Part shown: positions 1 to 8,652 of the stretch, piece by piece
How positions within the stretch are numbered: position 1 is the first letter of the stretch
Layout: each line of letters opens with the position of its first letter
From: JAYKJB01 sp035284745 [NCBI: Candidatus Sericytochromatia bacterium]
GTDB lineage: Bacteria > Cyanobacteriota > Sericytochromatia > S15B-MN24
Direction: 5' to 3'
Length of the DNA: 50,097 bases
Assembly: GCA_035284745.1 (NCBI GenBank)
Contig: JAYKIL010000004.1
Location: forward strand, 1-50,097
Position numbers and translations under genes: made by a program
The notes under the pieces: generated by a model
Told to the model about the DNA's origin: nothing
What the model saw: only the letters and a program-made list of their open reading frames with translations
The model's database searches: none

Positions 1-1633
1 CTTCCCTCGCGTGATCGGCTTCCGAGTCGTGTGGTAACCCGATGCCGGTGGTGTAGGTCTTCTTGTCAGTGATGCCTCGGATGATGCCGAACTCTCGTCG
101 ATCCTGTTGGGCGAACCGCTGTCCTGCTTCGTCCGCGGGCGTTCCCTGGAGAATGATATTGATCTTGTGGGTGCTGTTAAGGTCTGCAACACGCGAGCCT
201 GCAACCTTTATTAGATTGATTCCTTCGGCCTGAGCACTCGGCGATGCACCGTGGTCTTGTCCACTGAGGACCCGCAGCGCCTCGGCGAGTCCCATGAGAT
301 TGATGGCGACGGGTGCGGTATTCCACGCGGCTCCGGTGGGGGGGGATTGGGCTGCGTAGAGGAAAGGAAAGGTCTCCGGTCCCCTGTGGGAGAGTCGTTT
401 GTTTCGTTCCTCCAGGTGTCGTGCTGCCCCATCAAGCAAGGTGCACAGGAGTTCTGTGGTTTCAAAACCCTGGCGTTTCGCCCGCAGGGCCAAGCGCGGT
501 AGATTGATGGTGATTCGGGCACCAAGCGCCACGCCACGCGAATGTGCGGGGGGGCACGGGAGGCAAACTTGGTCCCCAAAAACGGCGAGTGGGTTCTGAA
601 AATGAAGAAAGTCGATGCCACCCTGTGGGTGTGCGACGTCTAATGCTTCTTGAAACAGAGAAAAGTTTGGGTCTTGTGGCTTGAGATTCACCCCTTCCTG
701 AAGTTGAAAAACAAGGTGTGGCGTAGGACGACCACTTTCCTGCAACTGTTTGAGCTGTTGAAGCAGTGCACGGGTGATCGTGCGTCCGAAAGTGCTTGTC
801 TCAAGCCCTACGTGGAATGTGGTTCGCGGCTGACCCTCTATCTGACGAGACATCAGTAAATTGAGGTGGTGCACGAGCGTGATGATGCCTTGTTCGAGTT
901 CTCCCTCCGAGACGTTTGATGGAAGGTGGAGGGCCCATATGGCGTCAAAGTTCGGGATGCAAAGAGCTCCGTGCACTTCGGGCAAGGCTCCTAGGATGCT
1001 GGCAGTGGTGACAGCGGCAAGGTCGGCCACGGAATTGGGGGGGGGGAGGATTCCGCCGGTTGTCCGGAGTCCCTCTCGAAAAATCTCGCCTAATGGGACA
1101 TAGCCGCTATGGGGCGTTTGACCGAAATCACCGAGCCCGTGGATATGCCAGTCCCCGTTTTGGTGAGCATCGCGCTCGAATTTGGGCAAGAGTCGCTGCA
1201 AATTAAATTGTGCTGTCAAAGCCCGGCCGACCGCGTGATGCTTGGTCGGAGCGTTGATGCCAGAAGTCCTCTCTTTTGCTTGCAGGGCGTCGCTCAGCCA
1301 TTCCATCATTTCCGATTTCTTTTCCCGGACGCGGCTGCGTTCAGCCCGGTACAGGATAAAGGCTTTGGCCGTGCGGGCATGGCCATTTTCGATGAGCACT
1401 TTTTCGATCCCATCTTGGATTTGTTCCACTTCAGAGACCGTTTCGGGCGTGTCGCGGGTTCGATCCAAGGCGGTGATCACCTGATCAGCCAGATCCTCTG
1501 CCAAACGGTAGTCACTGCCTTGAACTGATTGGGCTGCACGCATAATGGCCGCAACGATTTTAGACCGGTCGAATGCAACCAGGCGGCCATCACGTTTCTT
1601 GATCGTCAACGGGTGCTGAGGAGGGATTGGCAT
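1..1633 (-). CDS. nrdD: Anaerobic ribonucleoside-triphosphate reductase (class III), 5' part only
   Basis: Reduces ribonucleotides to deoxyribonucleotides without oxygen by glycyl-radical chemistry. I read one open frame on the minus strand from the ATG at 1633, preceded by GGAG at a 6-nt spacing, to the window edge (about 544 codons, no stop). Residues 8-95 form an ATP-cone (KKRDGRLVAFDRSKI), the allosteric nucleotide-binding module. The body then shows class III landmarks: HIHGLGDF, PPPNSV, IPNFD, FQLQEGVN, ITINLPR and INLMGLAEAL. The usual GCR thiyl-cysteine region is replaced by a CLPC pair (C357, C360), so the protein is divergent. The zinc site and glycyl-radical loop would lie beyond the window start, so activity cannot be judged here. 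No nrdG activase is visible. Confidence 0.8.
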   Translation of the reverse strand, partial: MPIPPQHPLTIKKRDGRLVAFDRSKIVAAIMRAAQSVQGSDYRLAEDLADQVITALDRTRDTPETVSEVEQIQDGIEKVLIENGHARTAKAFILYRAERSRVREKKSEMMEWLSDALQAKERTSGINAPTKHHAVGRALTAQFNLQRLLPKFERDAHQNGDWHIHGLGDFGQTPHSGYVPLGEIFREGLRTTGGILPPPNSVADLAAVTTASILGALPEVHGALCIPNFDAIWALHLPSNVSEGELEQGIITLVHHLNLLMSRQIEGQPRTTFHVGLETSTFGRTITRALLQQLKQLQESGRPTPHLVFQLQEGVNLKPQDPNFSLFQEALDVAHPQGGIDFLHFQNPLAVFGDQVCLPCPPAHSRGVALGARITINLPRLALRAKRQGFETTELLCTLLDGAARHLEERNKRLSHRGPETFPFLYAAQSPPTGAAWNTAPVAINLMGLAEALRVLSGQDHGASPSAQAEGINLIKVAGSRVADLNSTHKINIILQGTPADEAGQRFAQQDRREFGIIRGITDKKTYTTGIGLPHDSEADHARE

Positions 1634-1905
1634 AAGAGGCTCCAGAAAAAATAAAACTTTTCGGTCGTTTAAGCACCACGCGGCACAGAATAAAACCGCC
1701 CAGCGCTGGAAGCGGGGCACTTGTGCGTTTAGCACATCTGCCGTTACCCGCCCTGGGAATAATGGTACCGGATTAGGTTAAAACGGGAATGGTGCTTCCG
1801 TTTGGCAGCACCTTCGGCGCAAGGCCCTCCCACCTTGTTGGCACGAAAACGTTCCCAATGTATTTAGCCGGGCCGAGACACACTCGTTTGAAGGTTTACT
1901 TCGCT
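1634..1905. other. Divergent intergenic region between nrdD and the AMIN-like gene
   Basis: 272 bases separate two divergently read genes. The region holds a 10-bp palindrome CCAGCGCTGG at 1700-1709 and a hairpin TGTGC-GTTTA-GCACA at 1722-1736. Either could be an operator, but I recognise neither. No convincing -35/-10 pair is visible on either strand, and I see no cobalamin-riboswitch or NrdR-box sequence. Confidence 0.4.
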
Positions 1906-4146
1906 ATGAATTCCGACTCGCTCCGTCGACCACTGGTCACCCTGGGACTTGTACTGGCGCTGATTGGCTCTTCGTTGCCTTTCGGAGCTGGTGAGGCCTT
2001 GGCGGCCGCCCGGACTCAGTTGGGGGCCGTGGCTTACGATCACCAATCGGACCAGCTCGTCATTCCGGTCTCGGGGGTGGCCCCTCGGGTACGCATCCAA
2101 CAACTGTCAGCCCGGCAGTTCATTGCTGACCTGCCTGGCTGTCACTTGCGGGGTGGGGGCTCCCGGTCTCAACGCGCTCAGCATTCAGCCCTGGCGGGCT
2201 GGTCGGCTGCGAACGAACCCGTCGGTAGAGGGGTGCGTTTGCGCTTGACGGTCCGAGACGAGGTTCGTCCCGATGTTCGCTTTGATGCCGTTCACCATCG
2301 TTTGTTGGTGACGTTCAATCGAGCGCCCGGTTCCCTGGCGTTGCTGCCCCGGACACCGGTTCGCCCGGCCGCGACAACGGTGCCTATTTTACCTCTGCGC
2401 CCGGTTCGGCCCATGGCGGTACCGAAAAAACCGCTGTTTTCGGTTGCGGTGAACAACGCTGCGTTGCCGGGGCGGGTTGAGGCAGTTCGTGCCATAGAAA
2501 CCCAATTGCCTGCGCGGCCCGTTCCGGTGTCTCCTCTGGTGCTGCTCGCCAGCCAGGACGGACCGGGTTGTGACTCAACTTCGCTGTCTACAGTTCCTCA
2601 GAGCGAGACGTTTCCCGCACGCCCCTCGGTGGTTGAAGGTGAAAACCGGGCAGAGTTGGTCACCAACGCGATCGCATCGAGGCGTTTGCTGGTGCGACCG
2701 CTTCCGACCAAGCCGTTGGTTCTGCTGTCTGCGGCCAACCCCAAAGTGGCGGCTGCTCGCATATCGCCACCTCAACGCCCGACGGTGAGAAAAAAGACGC
2801 CGCAATCGCACGTGGCCCGGAGAGCGGTCGTCAAGACGGCACGGCTGGGGCTGCCACGTTTCGATCAAAAGGCGGGGCATTTGGTGGTCCCGCTGACATC
2901 GGGCTCCATTGCCGCAAAGGACATCAGCCGCGTGAAGCTGAACAAACGCTGGTCTTACATCGACATCGAGGGTGCGATGCCATACTTTGCAGGCGTACGG
3001 TATGAGGAACGGCCAGACTTTGTGTTCCAACGGTGGGTGATGGCGAGACGACCTGGAAAACAGGCCACGCGAGTCTCGTTCGCGTCGGGGGTCCACGTGG
3101 AATTGGATGTAAAGGTGACACCCCGAGCCCTGCTCGTGGCGGTTGTTCCCACGGAAACGGTTTTGTCTCAGAAACCTCCGACACCGGCCGTAGCGCCTGA
3201 GACACCGCAAGAAAAAGATTTTCGGGACGCCTTTTACGCAGCGGTGGCTCCTCTGCCCCCTGGTTCGGAGGAAACCGTGCGTGAGCCTGCGCCCGCTCCA
3301 GCAAAATTGGAAGTGAAGATTGCAGACCCCATCAAACGGAATCCCGCTCCGGCAGGGGTCATCGAAACTCGGGTTCGCCGTCCTTTCTATGATGAAGAAA
3401 GATTTGGTTTAGCCATTCCTTACGAAGGCCGCACGCCGTTGTTCCGCTATGCGTCCAAGAGTGAGGAGTCCGCGATCATCGAGTTGAAGGCGGACGTCTT
3501 GAGCTCAGCACACCTGCAAGAGGATCTCCGTCGTAATTTGAAGTGGGGAAGCTGGAAACTGAATCGCAAGGGGCGGCCGGGTGTGCTGACGCTTGAGATG
3601 AATTTTGCAAGGCCCTCTGAGGTTTCGATTGCCGCGGACCCCGAGCGCCGGCAGTTGCTGATCATTCCCCAACCGAAACTGAGCCGCGTGGCCGTAGCGG
3701 AAGTGTCTGCGGTGCGGTCTTCCCTTTCCCCGGTTCAACTGGACAAGTCTGGGGAACACCTGTTCATTCCCTTCAAGGGCTCGGTCCCGCGCTACGTTCT
3801 CGAACAGGTGACTCCGACCTTCGCTTACGTGGTGTTCGAAGCATCTGCTTTGCGGGATGCTGGGGTTCAATTCCAAACACCCAGTGAACACCCCCGCTTG
3901 AATTACACCTTGGTCACCCAGCCAGAGGGAACCAGCACGGTTCGCCTCGCGGTGTGTATGGCGAGGCCCGCGACCGCGGCTGTTTTTCAAGACCCTAACA
4001 ATACCAGGCTGGTGGTAAGCCTTGGGAAGGAGCCCCCCGTGGCGCTTTCTAATGGCCCGAAGGTTCTTCAGGTTCCCCAGCCGTGGCCCGGGGCGCTCCG
4101 CGAGACGCCGAGTATCCCGACATCAGCCCTTCAAAATAATTCTTAA
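1906..4146 (+). CDS. Secreted protein with four AMIN-like modules
   Basis: Function unknown; likely a periplasmic or envelope-binding protein of 746 aa. I chose the ATG at 1906 because it starts a clear signal peptide (positively charged n-region, hydrophobic core, cleavage near GEALAA). An in-frame ATG at 1789 would add an unlikely leader. Four stretches share the beta-rich AMIN-like pattern of a short repeat ending in a hydrophobic IP or VP strand: near residues 39-110 (DQLVIPVSG), 314-420 (GHLVVPLTSG), 499-600 (FGLAIPYEG) and 607-720 (EHLFIPFKG). Linkers are Pro/Ala/Val-rich. AMIN domains in AmiC and PilQ localise proteins to peptidoglycan or septa; no amidase or secretin domain is present here. 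The gene stands alone and is followed directly by a terminator. The AMIN call rests on pattern, not on a profile match. Confidence 0.6.
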   Translation: MNSDSLRRPLVTLGLVLALIGSSLPFGAGEALAAARTQLGAVAYDHQSDQLVIPVSGVAPRVRIQQLSARQFIADLPGCHLRGGGSRSQRAQHSALAGWSAANEPVGRGVRLRLTVRDEVRPDVRFDAVHHRLLVTFNRAPGSLALLPRTPVRPAATTVPILPLRPVRPMAVPKKPLFSVAVNNAALPGRVEAVRAIETQLPARPVPVSPLVLLASQDGPGCDSTSLSTVPQSETFPARPSVVEGENRAELVTNAIASRRLLVRPLPTKPLVLLSAANPKVAAARISPPQRPTVRKKTPQSHVARRAVVKTARLGLPRFDQKAGHLVVPLTSGSIAAKDISRVKLNKRWSYIDIEGAMPYFAGVRYEERPDFVFQRWVMARRPGKQATRVSFASGVHVELDVKVTPRALLVAVVPTETVLSQKPPTPAVAPETPQEKDFRDAFYAAVAPLPPGSEETVREPAPAPAKLEVKIADPIKRNPAPAGVIETRVRRPFYDEERFGLAIPYEGRTPLFRYASKSEESAIIELKADVLSSAHLQEDLRRNLKWGSWKLNRKGRPGVLTLEMNFARPSEVSIAADPERRQLLIIPQPKLSRVAVAEVSAVRSSLSPVQLDKSGEHLFIPFKGSVPRYVLEQVTPTFAYVVFEASALRDAGVQFQTPSEHPRLNYTLVTQPEGTSTVRLAVCMARPATAAVFQDPNNTRLVVSLGKEPPVALSNGPKVLQVPQPWPGALRETPSIPTSALQNNS

Positions 4147-4170
4147 GCGCTGTTGAAGCCTTCTGACATA

Positions 4171-4200
4171 AGCCCCTCACCGATGGTGGGGGGCTTTTTT
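4171..4200 (+). terminator. Rho-independent terminator after the AMIN-like gene
   Basis: An 11-bp stem (4171-4181 with 4185-4195, one G-T pair) closes a GAT loop and runs into six T residues. It lies 24 bases after the stop codon of the upstream gene and isolates that gene from the protease operon. Confidence 0.9.
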
Positions 4201-4288
4201 ACGAAGGTTTCTGGACGCAAGGACCAAGTCTTTCGCCCTCATGCTCGCTTATCTTTGCTCTGGTCGGCGTTACGGGGGAGGGGCTTTT

Positions 4289-5350
4289 GTGAGGCTCGCA
4301 GTCGTTTTTTTGCTTTTGCTGATCGCGTCAACGTTGTTGGCCTGCCAATTTGTACTGCTTCCACACGCTATCTCCCCTGGAGAGGCTGTCACGATGACGA
4401 TTCAGAGCAAGAGGGCCTGGCGGACCGCTGATGCACTGCCGTCTGCCTGGAATATCCAACAGATTCAACCCGTGACGGCGGGGGGCCATAGCCCAGTGGT
4501 GGTCGCTGTTTTGGATACAGGGTTGGACCATCACCATCCGAGCTTGCCCCCAAGAGTATATCCAACAATTGATGTGGTCGGGCGCGATTGGTACACCCAC
4601 GACGATGCGACCTATGATTTTTCTGGGACCGATGGGAATGGGCACGGGACCCACGTCGCGGGCATCATTCTCGCCGTGGCGCGGCCCTCTCCCGTTTGGA
4701 TTCTTCCGGTTAAAGTGATTCCAGCTTCCGGCATTGGCAACGACGTTCAGTTGGCAGCGGGAATCGAGCGCGCACTGGCCTGGCGGGATCCGAACGACCC
4801 ACAACGGAGAGTTCGAATTATGAACTTGAGTTTGGCGAGTCCGGTGGTTTCTGAGCGGTTGACCCAGGTGATCCGTCGGGTGTATGCGCAGGGAATCTTG
4901 GTGGTGGGGGCCGCCGGAAACGATGGGGGTGCGGTTGACTTTCCGGGGAGTCTTCCCGAGGTTTTGACCGTTGGTGGAACGGGCGTTTCGGGAGATTGGG
5001 TGCCTTACTCCAGCTATGGAGATGAGGTGGATATTGTGGCTCCGGGGGGAGAAGAAAGCCAGCCTGTGATGTCTATTTGGCCGCTCCACATGACGACCAC
5101 CGATTTTTCGACCGGCGTTGTCTCCAAAGACTTATCGGCAGGTCTTATTGGAACGTCGATGGCCGCGCCGCACGTCAGTGGTGCTGCGGCGGTCTTGTGG
5201 TCTACTTCCCCTGTTCTCAGCCGCGCTCAGATTCGGACCCGGCTCCTGACGATGGCGGATCCATTATCGACGGGGCGAGCGGCTCGAACGGGATTTGGAA
5301 GGTTAAACCTGTTTCGTGCTTGGAATGGAACCCATCACGATGCCCGCTAG
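4289..5350 (+). CDS. Secreted subtilisin-like serine protease (S8), probable lipoprotein
   Basis: Extracytoplasmic endopeptidase of 353 aa. The GTG at 4289 is preferred to the ATG at 4241: it has GGAGG six bases upstream and begins directly with a signal peptide ending in LLAC, a slightly atypical lipobox. The full S8 catalytic set is visible: D76 in AVLDTGLDHHHP, H119 in GHGTHVAG, oxyanion N211 in AAGNDGG and S290 in GTSMAAPHVSG. There is hardly any room for an inhibitory I9 propeptide between the signal and the catalytic core, so it may not need autoprocessing. It is the first gene of a putative four-gene operon and overlaps the next gene by 11 bases. Confidence 0.9.
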   Translation: MRLAVVFLLLLIASTLLACQFVLLPHAISPGEAVTMTIQSKRAWRTADALPSAWNIQQIQPVTAGGHSPVVVAVLDTGLDHHHPSLPPRVYPTIDVVGRDWYTHDDATYDFSGTDGNGHGTHVAGIILAVARPSPVWILPVKVIPASGIGNDVQLAAGIERALAWRDPNDPQRRVRIMNLSLASPVVSERLTQVIRRVYAQGILVVGAAGNDGGAVDFPGSLPEVLTVGGTGVSGDWVPYSSYGDEVDIVAPGGEESQPVMSIWPLHMTTTDFSTGVVSKDLSAGLIGTSMAAPHVSGAAAVLWSTSPVLSRAQIRTRLLTMADPLSTGRAARTGFGRLNLFRAWNGTHHDAR

Positions 5351-6296
5351 CTTGCTGTGTAATGCCGTTCTCCGTTTTTTTGGGGTTTGCGTCCTCATTT
5401 CAACGAGTGCCTGCGTTCAATCTCTATTGCCGGTTTCCGGGGTGACGCTTTTTGGGCGCGTACTGGACCGCAGTGGGATACCGCTGTCCGGCGTTGTGGT
5501 GACAGATTTGAGCCGCAGTACATTGAGTGATCGGCAAGGTCGTTTTTTTCTGGCGAGTGTTGCCCGAGAGCTCTATTTTTCGAAGCCCGGTTTTCGTGGC
5601 CGCTCCGTTCAATTATTCTCTGAGAATGCGGTTCGGGTCAGCCTCTTGCCTGAAAACCCCGAGGTTGTTGTTGGAATCCATTCTCCGCAGGCTGAGGCCT
5701 CCTACAACGGTTTGAGAGAAGCGCTCAGGGAAGTGGGGGAGATACTGAATACCGATGCACTCGATCAGATAAACCGTTTGGATGTACTGATATTGTTGGC
5801 TCCAGATTCAACGGCTTGCACCAGAGCGGGGGATGTTTTGGCCTGGGTGCGCCGGGGGGGACGCCTGATTATTTGTGGAGAGTGGGGGGGGTATCCTGGA
5901 GTAGACGCGGACCGCTTGAATGATTTTGTTCGACCCGTTGGAATCCGTTATTTGGGAAACACACTTCGTGATCCTCTGGCACCGGATTTCAGGCTCCGTG
6001 GTGCTTCGGTCACACACCTTCCCGTCGATGATGTGAGGGTATCCTTTTTTGGGGCGACCGGTCTTGAGGTACGTTCTCCGGCACGCGCTTTCGTCAGCGT
6101 GGGAAGTGGGGTTTACAGCATTCAATCGCTGTCACCTCCTGCTGTGATAGCAGCAGTGGCCCCTTGGGGGCTCGGAAAGGTATTTGCATTGGGAGACACT
6201 TCTCTATGGCGAGACGAGGATTCCAGTGGGGCAGGGGTGGCGAATGTGTACCTGCCAGGCCATCTTCAATTTCTAAGGGCATTGCTTGAGTGGTGA
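5340..6296 (+). CDS. Putative lipoprotein with a carboxypeptidase-regulatory-like domain and a DUF4350/GATase-like domain
   Basis: Function unknown; 318 aa from the ATG at 5340, inside the end of the protease gene. A hydrophobic N-terminus ends at STSAC, a plausible lipobox. Residues about 35-100 follow the carboxypeptidase-regulatory-like pattern (FGRVLDRSGIPLSGVVV, later SDRQGRFFL), a small beta-sandwich common in cell-surface proteins. Residues about 110-318 resemble DUF4350 or class I GATase-like folds: DVLILLAP, VRRGGRLIICGEWGG, and near the end GKVFALGDTSLW followed by a terminal helix. Such domains lack glutaminase activity and often accompany membrane protein complexes. The translational overlap with the protease suggests the two act together at the envelope. 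Confidence 0.6.
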   Translation: MPASLLCNAVLRFFGVCVLISTSACVQSLLPVSGVTLFGRVLDRSGIPLSGVVVTDLSRSTLSDRQGRFFLASVARELYFSKPGFRGRSVQLFSENAVRVSLLPENPEVVVGIHSPQAEASYNGLREALREVGEILNTDALDQINRLDVLILLAPDSTACTRAGDVLAWVRRGGRLIICGEWGGYPGVDADRLNDFVRPVGIRYLGNTLRDPLAPDFRLRGASVTHLPVDDVRVSFFGATGLEVRSPARAFVSVGSGVYSIQSLSPPAVIAAVAPWGLGKVFALGDTSLWRDEDSSGAGVANVYLPGHLQFLRALLEW

Positions 6297-6348
6297 GCGG
6301 GCGCGTCAGCGGTTATACTGGTGCTTTGCGAATTGCTTGAGAGGTTTT

Positions 6349-8652
6349 GTGTCTTTCGTTTTTGAGGATCGCCACATTTTTCTCAATGGCTCTCCCTCAC
6401 TGGTGGTGGGAGGAGAGTTTCAATATTTTCGGATTCCCCGGGAACGCTGGCGTTCTTCGCTTGTCACCCTGCGAGACGCCGGTCTCATGTCGGTGTCGGC
6501 CTACGTGCCGTGGGTGTGGCATGCCCCCGAGGTGGGGACGTATGATTTTGTGGGGAATACCGATCCCGCGCGCGATCTCGTTGCCTTTTTGGAACTTTGC
6601 GCGGAACTCGGCTTGCCGGTGATCGCGAAGCCGGGGCCATTCATTTTTGCGGAGTACCAGGGTTTCGGAATTCCTTTGTGGTTGCCGGAGGAGTTTCCAG
6701 ACGTTTTGATGATGGTTCATAAACCACAGGCTTTTCCGCAGCCCGCATTGAACCACCCCAGTTATCTTGCTTTGGTAGAAGACTGGTTCCGGGCGGTTGC
6801 GGATATTTTGCGTCCGTTCGTCGAACGCGGTGTGGTTGTGGCTCTCCAGATCGACAATGAAACGGGATATCCTCAATTCGGCCAAGGGCCTCACTTGACG
6901 GACAGGAATCCGGAAACATTGACGTTGCTGCGCTTGGTCTTGGCCGAGCATTTTGGCACGATTCAGGCATTGAATGCCCAGTGGGGAACTGCTTTTGAAT
7001 CGTTTGAATCGGTTGAGCCGCCTGAAGAAAAACTGTTTACTTCAGGCCAAATTGAGAGCATGGCTCGCTGGGTAGAGGACTACATCGTTCAGTATCTAGG
7101 CCGGTTGAAGACGATGTGGGAGAAAATTGACCTGGGCGTCCATCTGTTTTTAAACGATATCTGGCTTGATTCTTGGCCCTCGCATATCGGAAAAAAGAAT
7201 CAGGTGGCGCCTCTCGCCTATGATATCTATCCTCGATACTCGCACCTGCCTATTCTTTTTGACCAGCCGTATAGCATCTCGTATGTTCCGAAACTGTTCG
7301 GCGCTTTCGTTAACCGGGGCCCCCTCATTGCGGCAGAGCTCGGCGCGGGGTGGCTGGACCCTGTGTGTGAGGTGAAACCGTCAGCCACCTTTTTGAGCAC
7401 CATGGCCGCCTATGCCCACGGCACACAGGCTTGTTATTACTACATTCTGGCGGACGGGACCGATCCGGATGGAGACTACGAGTTTCGTTCGTTTTTAGAC
7501 CTTCAGGGGGATCCCACCTCAAGACTGGACGCGTTGCGGCGCGTGGCGGATTTTTCTCGGGAATGGGGCCCGCGGGTGGCCCCGACCCGTGAGGTCTTTT
7601 CATCGGTGGCCATTCTGCATAACCCCGCGGTGACTCGTGAAATGATGGCGGCAGCTATTGATCCGCTCGGCGCGATGGCGCGGGGCTCCCAGCGCCCCAT
7701 TGACGAAGTCGTAACGATTGTTTCCGTGAATGCAGGACTTTTCGGGGCGTTGTTAGAGTCGGGGTATCACCCACGGGTTTGCAACTTGGACCACGTCAGT
7801 CTGGACGAGTTGCTTGCCATTCGCGTGGTCTTTTTTAATTCGATTGGAACCCTCGATCCCAAAAATCGCCGGAAGCTTGAGCATTATGTAGAACAGGGCG
7901 GCACCTTGGTGACATTAGGGACGCCGTTCGAGGAAAACACCTTTTTGTTTCCGGCCGTCGTCGAGCGGGTTCGAAACCCTCGCTCGTGGTGGGTGATGGG
8001 GCATATCGCCTGGGATTTTGTGAAGTTCTACGCGCGATTGGGGCGCTCATTTCGTCATCGCCTGTGTGCCTATACGATGGAAGGGATGCATCCCGCGATG
8101 TTGTTAACGCGCTATGCCACACGGGCAGGCCTTTGGCTGCGTGAACAGGCAGACAAAATGGAGCTGTGGTCTTCTCGTCTGATTACCTTGTGCAGGCCCT
8201 CGAAACCGGTGCAGCCCTTGCTGTGGCTCGGGCGTGAGGTGGCCGGGTATCAGACGGACCATGGAGCGGGACGCAGTGTTTTCATTGGCACCCTTTTGGG
8301 AGCTGCCTTTGATTCGCCTGGCTATTACTTGGACCCTTCGAGCCGGAAGCAGTCTGTCATCAGTTTTTTGCGACGGCACATGTCCGACTGGGGCGTCCAA
8401 CCCTTGGTTTCCGCGCCGGAAGGGCTTGAAGTCGTTCTTCGGGAGGATGCCCGGGTTCGAGTGGTTTATATTCTCAATCGCCATCAGGCTGCCCCTTTCA
8501 GTTTGACTTTTGACGTGCCGTGGGTCGGTTGGCGATTTGAGTCGGTATGGGGTTACACCGACCCCCCCCTGGATTGGGATGGGCAACGACTGGCCGGGCG
8601 CATTGAGGCCGAGGATGCGTTGGTTGTTCTGTGGGAACGTGATGACCCATAA
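6349..8652 (+). CDS. GH35/GH42-type beta-galactosidase-like glycoside hydrolase
   Basis: Predicted retaining exo-glycosidase of 767 aa. I start at the GTG at 6349, where GAGAGG lies four bases upstream and the protein begins just before the family start. The in-frame ATG at 6286 overlaps the previous stop and adds 21 unrelated residues. Clan GH-A landmarks follow in order: FRIPRERW, VSAYVPWVWHAPE, IAKPGPFIFAEYQGFG, then acid/base E171 in LQIDNETG and probable nucleophile E330 in LIAAELGAGW. The spacing of the two glutamates is closer to GH42 than to classical GH35, while the N-terminal wording is GH35. Residues about 430-560 look like a GATase-like trimerisation domain (VVFFNSIGTLD, YVEQGGTLVTLG). 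No signal peptide is visible, so it is probably cytoplasmic. Confidence 0.8.
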   Translation: MSFVFEDRHIFLNGSPSLVVGGEFQYFRIPRERWRSSLVTLRDAGLMSVSAYVPWVWHAPEVGTYDFVGNTDPARDLVAFLELCAELGLPVIAKPGPFIFAEYQGFGIPLWLPEEFPDVLMMVHKPQAFPQPALNHPSYLALVEDWFRAVADILRPFVERGVVVALQIDNETGYPQFGQGPHLTDRNPETLTLLRLVLAEHFGTIQALNAQWGTAFESFESVEPPEEKLFTSGQIESMARWVEDYIVQYLGRLKTMWEKIDLGVHLFLNDIWLDSWPSHIGKKNQVAPLAYDIYPRYSHLPILFDQPYSISYVPKLFGAFVNRGPLIAAELGAGWLDPVCEVKPSATFLSTMAAYAHGTQACYYYILADGTDPDGDYEFRSFLDLQGDPTSRLDALRRVADFSREWGPRVAPTREVFSSVAILHNPAVTREMMAAAIDPLGAMARGSQRPIDEVVTIVSVNAGLFGALLESGYHPRVCNLDHVSLDELLAIRVVFFNSIGTLDPKNRRKLEHYVEQGGTLVTLGTPFEENTFLFPAVVERVRNPRSWWVMGHIAWDFVKFYARLGRSFRHRLCAYTMEGMHPAMLLTRYATRAGLWLREQADKMELWSSRLITLCRPSKPVQPLLWLGREVAGYQTDHGAGRSVFIGTLLGAAFDSPGYYLDPSSRKQSVISFLRRHMSDWGVQPLVSAPEGLEVVLREDARVRVVYILNRHQAAPFSLTFDVPWVGWRFESVWGYTDPPLDWDGQRLAGRIEAEDALVVLWERDDP

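Noticed and set aside
1640-1790. Cobalamin riboswitch or NrdR box upstream of nrdD
   Set aside because: The conserved cobalamin box and NrdR repeats are not found; only two short palindromes are present.
2575-3210. 211-aa open frame antisense to the AMIN-like gene
   Set aside because: No domain, signal or ribosome-binding site; the plus-strand frame is clearly the coding one. It is a shadow of biased codon use.
4241-4288. ATG at 4241 as the protease start
   Set aside because: It would place 16 extra residues before the signal peptide; the GTG at 4289 has an ideal Shine-Dalgarno.
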